A stretch of 10,858 bases of DNA, from positions 1 through 10,858 of the forward strand of contig VERM01000024.1 in NCBI GenBank assembly GCA_018882645.1. The letters are read 5' to 3'. The translations under genes were made by a program, and so were the position numbers. Under the pieces are notes generated by a model. That model had not been told where the DNA came from, did no database searches, and saw nothing but the letters and a program-made list of their open reading frames with translations. Shown piece after piece: positions 1 to 6,714 of this stretch (the stretch's first letter is position 1; every line of letters starts with the position of its first letter). Origin of the DNA: Ferruginibacter sp. GTDB lineage: Bacteria; Bacteroidota; Bacteroidia; Chitinophagales; Chitinophagaceae.

Positions 1-358
1 GTATTTACTCTATCATTTTCGCATCATCAAGGCCACGGAAAAATTTAAATCCGTTGTGATTACTGCTACAATGGGTATTGCAATTTTTTATTTAATTGTG
101 TTTGTGATGGGGCTTTTTGGATTCAATAATCTTACTTTCATCCATGAGGGGAGCACAATGGGCATCATATTTTCTCTGGCTGTGGTTGTAATTGCTTCTT
201 TGAATCTGATATTGGATTTTGACATGATTGAAACCGGAGCAACAATGGGTGCACCTAAATATATGGAATGGTACGGAGCCTTTGGCTTGATGGTTACTTT
301 CGTATGGTTGTATCTGGAAATATTAAGACTGTTGGCTAAAATCAGCAGCAGAGATTAA
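1..358 (+). CDS. Bax inhibitor-1/YccA-like membrane protein, C-terminal part
   Basis: The reading frame is open from the left edge (first full codon at 2) to TAA at 356-358, so this is the last 118 residues of a gene that starts outside the window. The GTG at 56 is internal and is not the real start. Three hydrophobic segments are visible: one from SVVITATMG to about VFVMGLFGF, a second around GIIFSLAVVVIASLNLIL, and a third around AFGLMVTFVWLYLEILRLL. The second ends in LDFDMIETGA, and the last is preceded by KYMEWYG; both are typical of the bacterial BaxI-like (YccA-type) family. These are polytopic inner-membrane proteins related to the TMBIM proton or calcium leak channels, and the acidic residues near the second segment fit that family. 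Their physiological role in Bacteroidota is not well established. Family assignment is confident; transport activity is inference. Confidence 0.88.
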   Translation, partial: YLLYHFRIIKATEKFKSVVITATMGIAIFYLIVFVMGLFGFNNLTFIHEGSTMGIIFSLAVVVIASLNLILDFDMIETGATMGAPKYMEWYGAFGLMVTFVWLYLEILRLLAKISSRD

Positions 359-384
359 ATCTATCTAATTCGAAAGAACACAAG

Positions 385-417
385 AAGAGGCCAGTTATTC
401 TGGCCTCTTTGTATTTT
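385..417 (+). terminator. Intrinsic terminator after the BI-1-like gene
   Basis: A perfect 10-bp stem (AAGAGGCCAG at 385-394 with CTGGCCTCTT at 400-409) encloses the 5-nt loop TTATT and is followed by a T-rich stretch (TGTATTTT). It lies 27 nt after the stop codon of the plus-strand gene. On the minus strand the stem is followed by GTGTTC, with no U-tract, so it should act mainly in the plus direction. Confidence 0.85.
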
Positions 418-482
418 ACAGTATGAAAATAAAGAAATCTAAATATATCTAAAACAGAACTTAAAATCAGGAATACATCATT

Positions 483-514
483 CAATACTTTTTTTAGTTT
501 CTAAAAAAGTATTG
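483..514. terminator. AT-rich hairpin, possible terminator of the minus-strand gene at 528-965
   Basis: CAATAC, seven T and AG (483-497) face CT, six A and GTATTG (501-514), with a 3-nt spacer. This gives about 14 bp of stem with one bulged base. It sits 13 bp beyond the stop codon of the minus-strand gene and between two convergent genes. No clear U-tract follows it on the minus strand, so a termination role is plausible but not certain; it could also stabilise the 3' end of the transcript. Confidence 0.45.
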
Positions 515-527
515 AGAGTAGATGAAC

Positions 528-965
528 CTATTTCTTCATCCCCAATTTCATTAGTGCTTTTGATAATTGACATTCTGTTTTAGATTCCATCGCGCTTAAC
601 AGTTTATCTTGCATGTCTTTCTCTTTGTCTTTTATGTTTTTATACTTTGATTCCAGTGAAGACAAACAAGTATCAAACTTTTTACTATCTATATTCATCA
701 TTACAGATGCATCTTGCATTAAGCTAATTGCCTTTTCAGGATTTTTTTCTACATACTGTTCAACAGCTTTTTCAATATCTTTATTGCTATTGCTGGCTTC
801 AATGATGAGATTCTTCATCTCGGGTGACAACACTTTAAGTTGGTCGTCAATACAATTACATAAATCAGATGCAATTGCTGAATAATCCTCTTTTGTTGCA
901 AGTTTACAAGAAGAAAAAAATACAATTGTTAAAAAAATTAGTGAGAATAGTTTTGTTGCTTTCAT
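528..965 (-). CDS. Small four-cysteine lipoprotein of unknown function
   Basis: This encodes a 145-residue exported protein that I cannot assign to a named family. I chose the ATG at 963-965 rather than one 20 codons upstream, because a bacterial signal (MKATKLFSLIFLTIVFFSSC) starts there and a promoter lies only about 20 nt before it. Cys20, after FFSS, is a plausible lipidation site, so the mature protein would be envelope-anchored. The rest is predicted mostly helical and charged, with Cys36 and Cys38 as a CNC pair, Cys100 in KFDTCLSSLESKY and Cys132 in ESKTECQLSKALMKLGM. The same pattern, with the same 61-residue gap between the CxC pair and the third Cys, recurs in the product of the gene at 1321-1827, so the two are paralogues. 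The cysteines could form disulfides or bind a metal; the sequence does not decide this. The gene has its own promoter and appears monocistronic. Confidence 0.8.
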   Translation of the reverse strand: MKATKLFSLIFLTIVFFSSCKLATKEDYSAIASDLCNCIDDQLKVLSPEMKNLIIEASNSNKDIEKAVEQYVEKNPEKAISLMQDASVMMNIDSKKFDTCLSSLESKYKNIKDKEKDMQDKLLSAMESKTECQLSKALMKLGMKK

Positions 966-983
966 TTTGATTGTTTTTAAAAA

Positions 984-1012
984 CAAATATAAATTATTAT
1001 TTGTATTAACAA
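984..1012 (-). promoter_or_regulatory. Bacteroidota-type promoter for the lipoprotein gene at 528-965
   Basis: On the minus strand, TTG (1010-1012), an 18-nt spacer and TATATTTG (984-991) match the Bacteroidota sigma-ABfr consensus TTG-N17-23-TAnnTTTG. Transcription would begin near 977-980, giving a leader of about 12-15 nt before the ATG at 963-965. This excludes the longer start at 1025 and supports the shorter protein. Confidence 0.65.
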
Positions 1013-1104
1013 GAGAAAAAATCAACTGCCTCCAAAATAATTTCGATTTATCGGGATTCTAGTTTTAATATTCAAAATATGGCCTAAGGAGGGATAACCA
1101 ATTA

Positions 1105-1182
1105 ATGTTCAGTGTGTCTATAATCAAGATGAAAGCTTTCAAAGAAAATTCCCCCGATGCTCTCCTATTTCATATTAGCTAA
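1105..1182 (+). CDS. Possible 25-residue small ORF behind a strong Shine-Dalgarno sequence
   Basis: ATG at 1105 opens a 25-codon frame ending in TAA at 1180-1182 (MFSVSIIKMKAF, then about 13 more residues). The only reason to list it is the sequence TAAGGAGGG at 1085-1093, an extended complement of the 16S 3' end, located 11 nt before the ATG. Such sites are rarely used in Bacteroidota. The peptide has no recognisable signal, motif or homologue, and no TAnnTTTG promoter was seen in front of it. It may well be chance. Confidence 0.15.
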   Translation: MFSVSIIKMKAFKENSPDALLFHIS

Positions 1183-1320
1183 AATTTCTTTAGCCGGTTC
1201 AGACACTCATTTATTTTCAATATATCCAATGTTAATGAATGGAAATAAAAAAGGTGTAATAAATAAAATACGGGTAAAAGTTTATATCTTATTATTGTTC
1301 TTCATTCCCTGTTTCATTGC

Positions 1321-1827
1321 TTATTGGATTACAGGCGCGGGTGATGGAGTTGGTGTATTTTTAACCTCTTTCTGCTGCATTCCAATTAGCATAAATGCAT
1401 ACGTCAAATCGCAACCATCTTTTGACCCAATTGCTTCGGTTAACTTTTTCAAATATTCTTCTTGGTTAGAAAATAAATTTAAATTTGAGTATTTTGCGCT
1501 GAAGGAGTTTAAGCATTTATCGAATTTACCTTCCCCAAAATTGACCAATATGCCAACGTCTTTCTTGATAGCCTCACTATTGGCGGGATTCTTCATTATA
1601 TAGTCAGTAAGGGCTTCTTCAAAATCAAGGTTATTCTTAGCCACTTTGATTATCATTGCGGAAAATTGAGTTGATAAGCCCGTTAAACCTTTGTTTACAC
1701 ATCCGCACATATCAGATGCAAGCTCAGATATTACTTTATCTTCACTTTGAGCATTCGCCTTATTGTGATGTAGAGAAAAAAGAAGCGTTAAAAAAGCAAT
1801 GGCACTAAAGAAAAAAGATTTTTTCAT
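1321..1827 (-). CDS. Small secreted four-cysteine protein of unknown function, paralogue of the gene at 528-965
   Basis: This encodes a 168-residue protein with a classical signal peptide (MKKSFFFSAIAFLTLLFSL to ANA, cleavage likely after residue 26). It lacks the lipobox cysteine of its paralogue, so it should be soluble in the periplasm or released. The mature part carries Cys41 and Cys43 (ASDMCGC), Cys105 (KFDKCLNSFSAKY) and Cys139 (GSKDGCDLTYAFMLIGM). These align with ASDLCNC, KFDTCLSSLESKY and ESKTECQLSKALMKLGM of the neighbour. It differs by a short C-terminal tail rich in Pro and Thr (NTPTPSPAPVIQ), perhaps a flexible linker end. It starts only 15 bp after the stop of the TlpA-like gene and is probably co-transcribed with it. 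Function is unknown; a partner or substrate relationship with the thioredoxin-like protein is inference. Confidence 0.82.
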   Translation of the reverse strand: MKKSFFFSAIAFLTLLFSLHHNKANAQSEDKVISELASDMCGCVNKGLTGLSTQFSAMIIKVAKNNLDFEEALTDYIMKNPANSEAIKKDVGILVNFGEGKFDKCLNSFSAKYSNLNLFSNQEEYLKKLTEAIGSKDGCDLTYAFMLIGMQQKEVKNTPTPSPAPVIQ

Positions 1828-1842
1828 TTTTTAAATTGAGGT

Positions 1843-2904
1843 TTATTTTTTCAAGTTTAATCTAAGTGTTTTGAAGAGATTTATTCCTCTGAGATCTTTG
1901 GCAATGATTTTACCTGAAGGATCTAAAAGAATATTAAAAGGAATTGATTCAATCAAATACTCCTTTGCCAGTTTATTTTTCCAGCCTGCCAGATCACTAA
2001 CATGATACCAGGTCAGATCATCGCTTTTAATGGCATCTTTCCAGTCCTGCTCATCTTCATCTAATGATATTCCAACGATGGTAAAATTATTACCCTTGTA
2101 TGTCTCATATGCTTCTTTAACATTTGGATTCTCCTCTCTGCAAGGCCTGCACCAGCTTGCCCAAAAATCCAGCAATACATATTTTCCTTTTAACTGAGAC
2201 AGTTCAAAATTATTATTGTTGACATCTTTCATCTGAAAACTGGGAAACACTTTTCCCATAGACATCATCTTTTCCTTTTCTATCAGTTTACTGATTTTCT
2301 CTCCGTAAGCAGACTGTTTAACTTTATTGTTGAATAAAGAATAAATATTATTTAGATCACTTGGATTTTCTTCAAAAAACTTGTTGATTTCGGTAATAAC
2401 CATAGCTGAACAAAAACTTCCGGGATTTTTCTTAACGACAGAAGTGATATTTGAAACTATTTTTTCCTTTAATATTTTTTTCTGGTCCGGGTCTTTTTCA
2501 TCTTTGTACAAATCAAAGTTGTAGAATAAACTGTCTGTATAATTTTGCAACTCTTCGTTTGATTTAGATCCATCTATTCTGATCTTGAATCCATATTCCC
2601 CCATATCCTTATATTTAAAATTGACATTATAAACTCCGGGCTCTAAAAAAACATAATACGAACCCTTCTTTGGAGGAAACTTAACATAGGCAAATACATA
2701 ATCCTGACCTGTAAACTTCAATTGTGCTGTCGATCCTTTAGGCTGAACAGTTGCAATCTCTGATTCATCATCATAACTGTAAAGCTCAATCTTCTGTCCT
2801 GATTTCATATCGGGAATTGAAAAGTTAATTACATAGCTTTTGTCTTGTGAAAAACTGTTAAAGCAAAAGATGGAGAGCACAGTTAAAGTAAGAAGTCTTT
2901 TCAT
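1843..2904 (-). CDS. DUF4369/TlpA-family thiol-disulfide oxidoreductase, exported
   Basis: This encodes a 353-residue envelope protein. An in-frame ATG 14 codons upstream exists, but the signal peptide MKRLLTLTVLSIFCFNSFSQ begins at 2904, so I use that start. Residues about 21-125 resemble DUF4369, the beta-rich domain often fused to Bacteroidota thioredoxins (VFLEPGVYNVNF, then IDGSKSNEELQNY). A helical linker follows to about 215. Residues about 216-353 are a TlpA/ResA-like thioredoxin fold: GKYVLLDFWASWCRPCREENP with catalytic Cys252 and Cys255, IVGISLDEDEQDW, and the cis-proline loop at SIPFNILLDPSGKI (Pro322). Such proteins reduce or exchange disulfides outside the cytoplasm, for example in cytochrome c maturation or stress repair; the substrate cannot be read from sequence. 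The next gene downstream, 15 bp away, encodes a four-cysteine secreted protein, which is a candidate client. All catalytic residues are intact. Confidence 0.92.
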   Translation of the reverse strand: MKRLLTLTVLSIFCFNSFSQDKSYVINFSIPDMKSGQKIELYSYDDESEIATVQPKGSTAQLKFTGQDYVFAYVKFPPKKGSYYVFLEPGVYNVNFKYKDMGEYGFKIRIDGSKSNEELQNYTDSLFYNFDLYKDEKDPDQKKILKEKIVSNITSVVKKNPGSFCSAMVITEINKFFEENPSDLNNIYSLFNNKVKQSAYGEKISKLIEKEKMMSMGKVFPSFQMKDVNNNNFELSQLKGKYVLLDFWASWCRPCREENPNVKEAYETYKGNNFTIVGISLDEDEQDWKDAIKSDDLTWYHVSDLAGWKNKLAKEYLIESIPFNILLDPSGKIIAKDLRGINLFKTLRLNLKK

Positions 2905-3057
2905 GTTTGTATTTTTTGAATGGATTGGATTGTTTTGCTTAACCAAAAAAGTAAAATTGATTAAAAATCTTTTTTACCTAATTGAAAAAATGATGCAGAA
3001 ATCCTCAATAAAAAAGGATGTGAAAAACTATTAAAGTGGATTTTGCTTTATCTCAAT

Positions 3058-3065
3058 CAAATATA
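3058..3065 (-). promoter_or_regulatory. Possible -7 element upstream of the TlpA-like gene
   Basis: TATATTTG on the minus strand matches TAnnTTTG exactly. A TTG occurs 15 nt upstream, shorter than the usual spacing, so the match is incomplete. It would give an AT-rich leader of about 150 nt. The 249-bp gap between pyrH and this gene otherwise shows only AT-rich sequence and a weak ATCCT/AGGAT hairpin (3001-3019). Confidence 0.35.
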
Positions 3066-3153
3066 AGAAAAGTATTACAACAATTCATTTTAATTAAAAA
3101 ATTAACAAACCACTGTTCAATATGCGAAGTAAATATTGTTTAAACTCCAATAA

Positions 3154-3864
3154 TCAGCTTACTAATGTGCCTACTTTTTCTCCGGTCACTACTCTTAATA
3201 AATTCCCGGGTTTATTCATATCAAACACAATGATAGGCAGGTTGTTTTCCATGCACAAAGTGAATGCCGTCATATCCATTACACTAAGCTTCTTTGAAAT
3301 ACAGTCTGCGAAAGAAATGGTATTGAATTTTTTTGCAGAAGGGTCTTTCTCCGGATCAGCGGAGTAGATACCATCCACCCTGGTTCCTTTCAAGATTACA
3401 TCTGCCTTGATTTCAATCGCCCTCAGAGATCCGGCCGTGTCGGTTGTGAAATAGGGATTGCCCGTTCCGGCTCCGAAAATCACCACCCTGCCCTTTTCTA
3501 GGTGTCTCATTGCTCTTCTTCTAATATATGGTTCAGCAATCTGCTCCATTTTAATGGCACTTTGCAAACGGGTATATACTCCAGCCTTTTCCAATCCACT
3601 TTGTACCGCCATTCCATTAATTACTGTGGCCAGCATGCCCATGTAATCTCCCTGAGCTCTTTCAATACCTGTTTCAGCTTCATTCATTCCTCTGTAAATA
3701 TTTCCACCGCCAATCACAAGAGCTACCTGAACACCGAGCTCTGTGATTTTTTTAATATCCATAGCATATTGGGCTATCACATTGGAATCCAACCCAAAAT
3801 TCTTGTCCCCCATTAAAGACTCTCCGGAAAGTTTCAATAAAATTCTTTTGTACTTAGGCAGCAT
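3154..3864 (-). CDS. pyrH: UMP kinase (uridylate kinase)
   Basis: This encodes 236 residues, the normal length for bacterial UMP kinase, which phosphorylates UMP to UDP with ATP in pyrimidine nucleotide synthesis in the cytoplasm. The amino-acid-kinase fold signatures are all present: [15 protein letters not shown] at the N-terminus for phosphate binding, [13 protein letters not shown] near residue 50, the long [17 protein letters not shown] helix, [18 protein letters not shown] in the middle, and [13 protein letters not shown] near residue 160. The start at 3864 gives the standard [16 protein letters not shown] beginning. It lies 87 bp after tsf, but an intrinsic terminator separates them, so its expression depends on read-through or on a promoter I could not identify in the short gap. 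frr, a frequent downstream neighbour, is absent here; the next gene encodes an exported thioredoxin. Confidence 0.98.
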   Translation of the reverse strand: MLPKYKRILLKLSGESLMGDKNFGLDSNVIAQYAMDIKKITELGVQVALVIGGGNIYRGMNEAETGIERAQGDYMGMLATVINGMAVQSGLEKAGVYTRLQSAIKMEQIAEPYIRRRAMRHLEKGRVVIFGAGTGNPYFTTDTAGSLRAIEIKADVILKGTRVDGIYSADPEKDPSAKKFNTISFADCISKKLSVMDMTAFTLCMENNLPIIVFDMNKPGNLLRVVTGEKVGTLVS

Positions 3865-3909
3865 TGTTTATTGGTTTTAAATATTTGGCTTTAATTTTTT
3901 AATACTCAT

Positions 3910-3934
3910 AAAAAAACCCGGTAAATACCGGGTT
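3910..3934 (-). terminator. Intrinsic terminator between tsf and pyrH
   Basis: Read on the minus strand, AACCCGGT, loop ATTT and ACCGGGTT form an 8-bp GC-rich stem, followed directly by a run of T (seven consecutive T, two of them in the stem). It begins 17 bp after the tsf stop and ends before the pyrH start, so it should end or attenuate the ribosomal operon transcript. Confidence 0.88.
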
Positions 3935-3951
3935 AAAAATAAAACATTTAA

Positions 3952-4773
3952 TTATCCTAATGCCACTCTTTTAAATTCAGTTACTTTTAAATCAGCATTA
4001 ATTCCTTTGAGGTAATCGGCAACAGATTTGTTGCTGTCTTTTACGAAAGGCTGAGCCAATAGAGTATTATCTTTAAAAAACTTATTCAATTTACCCAAGG
4101 CAATTTTTTCAGCCATTTCAGCAGGCTTGCCTTCTGCTTTCACTAGTTCAATTGCGATTTCTTTTTCTCTTGCAATCACATCGGCAGGGATAGATGTTTC
4201 ATCCACACCTAAAGGATTCATCGCAGCAATTTGCATGGCAACATCTTTGCCTGCTTCATCCGCAATAGCGGTAAGTCCAACCAATACGCCCATTCTGTTG
4301 GCTCCGTGAATATAACTGGATACGTAAGGCGCTTCCACCCTCTCGAACTTGGATACTTCTATTTTTTCTCCGATTGCTGCGAGTTTATCGTTTATCAAAT
4401 CAGCAACTTTTGCACCATTGATGGAAACATTATTGAGCTCATCAACGCTTTTTACGTTATGGGCAACAGCCGCGTCGGCAATACTTTGTGCAAAGGCGAC
4501 AAAGTCAGCATTTTTACTGACAAAATCAGTCTCACAACTGATACACAGAACGATTCCCGCTTTGTTATCGGACGTTGTCTTAGCCAACACCACTCCTTCT
4601 TTTGCTTCACGATCACTGCGTTTTGCAGCAACTTTCTGTCCTTGTTTACGAAGCCAGTCTATAGCAGCCTCAAAATCACCCTGACTTTCCGTCAAAGCTT
4701 TGCGACAGTCGAGCATTCCGGCTCCGGTAGCCTGGCGCAATTTGTTGATATCTGCAGCAGTTATTGTACTCAT
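3952..4773 (-). CDS. tsf: Elongation factor Ts
   Basis: This encodes 273 residues. EF-Ts is the guanine nucleotide exchange factor that releases GDP from EF-Tu. The N-terminal UBA-like domain (INKLRQATGAGMLDCRKAL, residues about 8-28) is followed by GDFEAAIDWLRKQG and the EF-Tu-contacting CETDFVSKN motif near residue 80, which contains the key TDFV segment. The core domains continue through YIHGANRMGVLVGL and AMQIAAMNPLGV, and the protein ends in a C-terminal helical segment (VADYLKGINADLKVTEFKRVALG). It is somewhat shorter than the E. coli protein, as is usual in Bacteroidota. It lies 67 bp downstream of rpsB, its conserved partner. A small hairpin (TTCTC/GAGAA, 4789-4802) lies in that gap, 15 nt before the ATG; its role is unknown. 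Confidence 0.98.
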   Translation of the reverse strand: MSTITAADINKLRQATGAGMLDCRKALTESQGDFEAAIDWLRKQGQKVAAKRSDREAKEGVVLAKTTSDNKAGIVLCISCETDFVSKNADFVAFAQSIADAAVAHNVKSVDELNNVSINGAKVADLINDKLAAIGEKIEVSKFERVEAPYVSSYIHGANRMGVLVGLTAIADEAGKDVAMQIAAMNPLGVDETSIPADVIAREKEIAIELVKAEGKPAEMAEKIALGKLNKFFKDNTLLAQPFVKDSNKSVADYLKGINADLKVTEFKRVALG

Positions 4774-4840
4774 ATAGATAATATTTTTTTCTCTGAAGAG
4801 AATTGATTTTTAATAAATGTTGTTGATACGCAGAAAAAAA

Positions 4841-5710
4841 CTATTTTCCTGCAACTTTTCTGCCGGCACCCGATGCAGAAGGAATACGACGTTTGGCCGG
4901 CGCACCGCCTCTGCCACGCTTTCCTTTGTCATCTCCCGCATCAAGCTTTTGCTCAAAACGAGCGGCTTTTGCTTCCGGAGTTTCTTCAACTTCTGAATGA
5001 TCTTCTTCTTCCTTATCTGCCTGACGCTCCTGAAGCCCTTCGGCAATGGCAGCAGTGATATAGTTTACAATGATTGCGATTGACTTGGTGGCATCATCGT
5101 TTGAAGGAATAGCAAAGTCTACCTTATTGGGATCGCAGTTGGTATCCACCATTCCGAAAGTACTAATGTTCAATCTTTTTGCTTCTGAAAGTGCAATATG
5201 TTCATGCCCAATATCAACCAAAAAAAGTGCTGAAGGAATACGGCTGATTTGAGAAATACCTCCCAAAACTTTTTCCATTTTATCTTTATCTCTGCTTAAA
5301 GTAAGTCTTTCTTTTTTGGTAAGATTTTCAGCACTGCCATCAGACAAAAGTTTTTCAATGCTTTGCATTTTCTTTACACTCTTACGAACAGTATTGAAGT
5401 TGGTCAGCATGCCTCCCAGCCAACGTTCCGTAGCATAAGGCATATTTACTCTTTTGGCAGATTCCTGAACGATCTCCTTAGCTTGTTTTTTGGTAGCAAC
5501 AAACATGATTTTCTTTCCGCTGCGCGCGATAGCTTTCAAAGCAGCAGCAGCTTCCTGTAATCCTTCTACAGTTTTATTCAAATCGATGATATGGATTCCT
5601 TTTTTCTCTGCGAAAATGTAAGGAAGCATTTTAGGATTCCATTTTTTCTTGAGGTGACCAAAGTGTACACCTGCTTCTAGAAGTTGCTGTTGTAAGGAAG
5701 TATTGTCCAT
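4841..5710 (-). CDS. rpsB: 30S ribosomal protein S2
   Basis: This encodes 289 residues. S2 binds at the head-body junction of the small subunit and is needed late in 30S assembly. Signatures include LLEAGVHFGHLKKKWNPKM at residues about 10-28, IIDLNKTVEGL, MFVATKKQAKEIV, RWLGGMLTNFNTVRKS near residue 95, PSALFLVDIGHEHIALSEAKRL and VDTNCDPNKVDFAIPSNDDA. The protein is longer than E. coli S2 (241 residues). After about residue 225 it has an acidic stretch (ADKEEEDHSEVEETPE) and then a basic glycine- and arginine-rich tail (DKGKRGRGGAPAKRR), a likely disordered extension of the kind seen in Bacteroidota. It is preceded by a 102-bp gap that holds a conspicuous inverted repeat. The start at 5710 gives the expected N-terminus. 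Confidence 0.98.
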   Translation of the reverse strand: MDNTSLQQQLLEAGVHFGHLKKKWNPKMLPYIFAEKKGIHIIDLNKTVEGLQEAAAALKAIARSGKKIMFVATKKQAKEIVQESAKRVNMPYATERWLGGMLTNFNTVRKSVKKMQSIEKLLSDGSAENLTKKERLTLSRDKDKMEKVLGGISQISRIPSALFLVDIGHEHIALSEAKRLNISTFGMVDTNCDPNKVDFAIPSNDDATKSIAIIVNYITAAIAEGLQERQADKEEEDHSEVEETPEAKAARFEQKLDAGDDKGKRGRGGAPAKRRIPSASGAGRKVAGK

Positions 5711-5741
5711 TATTTTTACTTTTTTTATTTATATACTTTGA

Positions 5742-5805
5742 TTGTTTGTGGTTTGTGGTTTATAGTTTGCGGTTGAACCAACTACAAACCACAAACCATA
5801 AACAA
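5742..5805. repeat. Long inverted repeat built from tandem TTTGTGG heptamers
   Basis: The left arm (5742-5767) and right arm (5780-5805) are reverse complements at 24 of 26 positions, around a 12-nt loop. The left arm continues into four tandem heptamers: TTTGTGG, TTTGTGG, TTTATAG and TTTGCGG (5745-5772). It lies between rpsI and rpsB, inside the operon transcript. In RNA it would form a long hairpin just upstream of rpsB. No U-tract follows on the minus strand, so it is not a standard terminator. It could be a dispersed intergenic repeat, a processing site or a regulatory leader. Confidence 0.8.
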
Positions 5806-5812
5806 ATAACTT

Positions 5813-6202
5813 TTAACGTTTACTGAACTGGAAGCTTCTTCTCGCTTTTTTGCGTCCTGGTTTTTTGCGCTCCACAGAACGTGGGTCGCGTTTCAGTAAT
5901 CCCGCAGCTTTTAATGCCGGACGATAGTCGGTACTTACTTCCAAAAGTGCTCTTGAAATGGCAAGCTTGGTCGCCTCAGCCTGTCCTTTAACACCGCCAC
6001 CAGTGGCATTTACTTGAATATCAAATTTGTCAACCGCCTCAGCCACTTTCAAAGGAGCTTCTACCTGATTTTGGAGATATACAAGCGGGAAATATGTTTT
6101 ATAATCTTTTCCGTTCACAGTTATCTTACCGGCGCCCTTTGAAAGGAACACGCGTGTAACCGCTTCTTTTCTACGGCCAACTGCATTTTTTTGTTTTTCC
6201 AT
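5813..6202 (-). CDS. rpsI: 30S ribosomal protein S9
   Basis: This encodes 129 residues, the usual bacterial length. S9 lies in the head of the small subunit and its C-terminal tail reaches the P-site tRNA. The sequence shows NAVGRRKEAVTRVFLSKGAG at the N-terminus, GKITVNGKDYKTYFP, the VNATGGGVKGQAEATKLAISRAL loop and helix near residues 65-88, and LLKRDPRSVERKKPGRKKARR followed by QFSKR at the end. The terminal SKR that contacts tRNA is intact. It follows rplM by 36 bp, the near-universal L13-S9 arrangement, so the two are surely co-transcribed. Confidence 0.98.
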   Translation of the reverse strand: MEKQKNAVGRRKEAVTRVFLSKGAGKITVNGKDYKTYFPLVYLQNQVEAPLKVAEAVDKFDIQVNATGGGVKGQAEATKLAISRALLEVSTDYRPALKAAGLLKRDPRSVERKKPGRKKARRSFQFSKR

Positions 6203-6238
6203 ATAATGATTTTTTTAAGGCCTGTTATTACGAGCCGA

Positions 6239-6694
6239 TTATTTAATTTTTGTGAATGTAAGTTCAGCCGGTTGTTGTGCTGTATGCGGGTGTTTTTCTC
6301 CGGCATACACAAACAATTTCTTGTACATTTTTCTTCCCAAACGATTTTTGGGTAACATTCCTTTGACTGCTCTTTCGATTACTACTTCAGGGCGACGTTT
6401 CAACAAATCCTTAGCTGCTTCGCCTTTCAAACCGCCGGGATAACCGCTAAATGTCAGATACTCTTTATCTTCCATTTTGTTGCCGGTGAATTTTACTTTT
6501 TCGGCATTCAACACGATTACAAAATCTCCGCAATCCACATGGGGAGTGTAATAGGCTTTGTTCTTACCACGGAGAACAGACGCAATTTTTGCGCACATAC
6601 GACCAACGGTTTGATTAGTACCGTCCACAACGTACCATTTACGCTGCACAGTAGCCTCGTTCGCATGTTTAGTGGTGAAATGTAATTTACTCAT
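6239..6694 (-). CDS. rplM: 50S ribosomal protein L13
   Basis: This encodes 151 residues. L13 is an early-assembly protein of the large subunit that binds 23S rRNA. Family signatures are present in order: KWYVVDGTNQTVGRMCAKIASVLRGK (residues about 20-45), YTPHVDCGDFVIVLNAEKVKFTGNK, FSGYPGGLK near residue 85, PEVVIERAVKGMLPKNRLGRKMYKKLFVYAGEKHPH, and a C-terminus ending QQPAELTFTKIK. It is the first gene of the rplM-rpsI-rpsB-tsf operon. A promoter -10-like element and a stem-loop lie in the short leader before it, consistent with autoregulation as seen for ribosomal operons in general; direct evidence of regulation is lacking. The ATG at 6694 gives the standard N-terminus. Confidence 0.98.
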   Translation of the reverse strand: MSKLHFTTKHANEATVQRKWYVVDGTNQTVGRMCAKIASVLRGKNKAYYTPHVDCGDFVIVLNAEKVKFTGNKMEDKEYLTFSGYPGGLKGEAAKDLLKRRPEVVIERAVKGMLPKNRLGRKMYKKLFVYAGEKHPHTAQQPAELTFTKIK

Positions 6695-6714
6695 TGTACT
6701 TTTTTTTAGATGAT

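Larger units (their letters stand above)
966..1320. other. Long intergenic region between the two four-Cys genes
   Basis: These 355 bp separate the two paralogous minus-strand genes. Apart from the promoter at 984-1012, they hold no convincing gene. The minus strand is full of stop codons and I saw no trace of a third paralogue. A consensus-like ribosome binding sequence, TAAGGAGGG (1085-1093), precedes a 25-codon plus-strand open frame. A weak 6-bp hairpin, GCTAAA/TTTAGC, lies at 1178-1194. No strong terminator for the upstream gene at 1321-1827 is visible. Confidence 0.6.

Noticed and set aside
56..358. GTG at 56 as the start of the BI-1-like gene
   Set aside because: The frame is open to the left edge and the upstream codons encode plausible family sequence, so the gene is cut by the window and GTG is internal.
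613..885. Plus-strand frame of 90 codons
   Set aside because: It is antisense to the lipoprotein gene at 528-965, which has a promoter, a signal peptide and a paralogue.
1157..1603. Plus-strand open frame of 148 codons with hydrophobic segments
   Set aside because: Its second half is antisense to the clearly real secreted four-Cys gene, and the hydrophobic appearance there is the complement of charged helical codons. No promoter or family match was seen.
4231..4806. Plus-strand open frame of 191 codons
   Set aside because: It is the antisense of tsf, whose protein is unmistakable, and its translation has no recognisable motif.
4810..5046. Minus-strand frame rich in Lys and Arg
   Set aside because: It is another frame of the basic C-terminal tail of rpsB and arises from its Arg- and Lys-rich codons.
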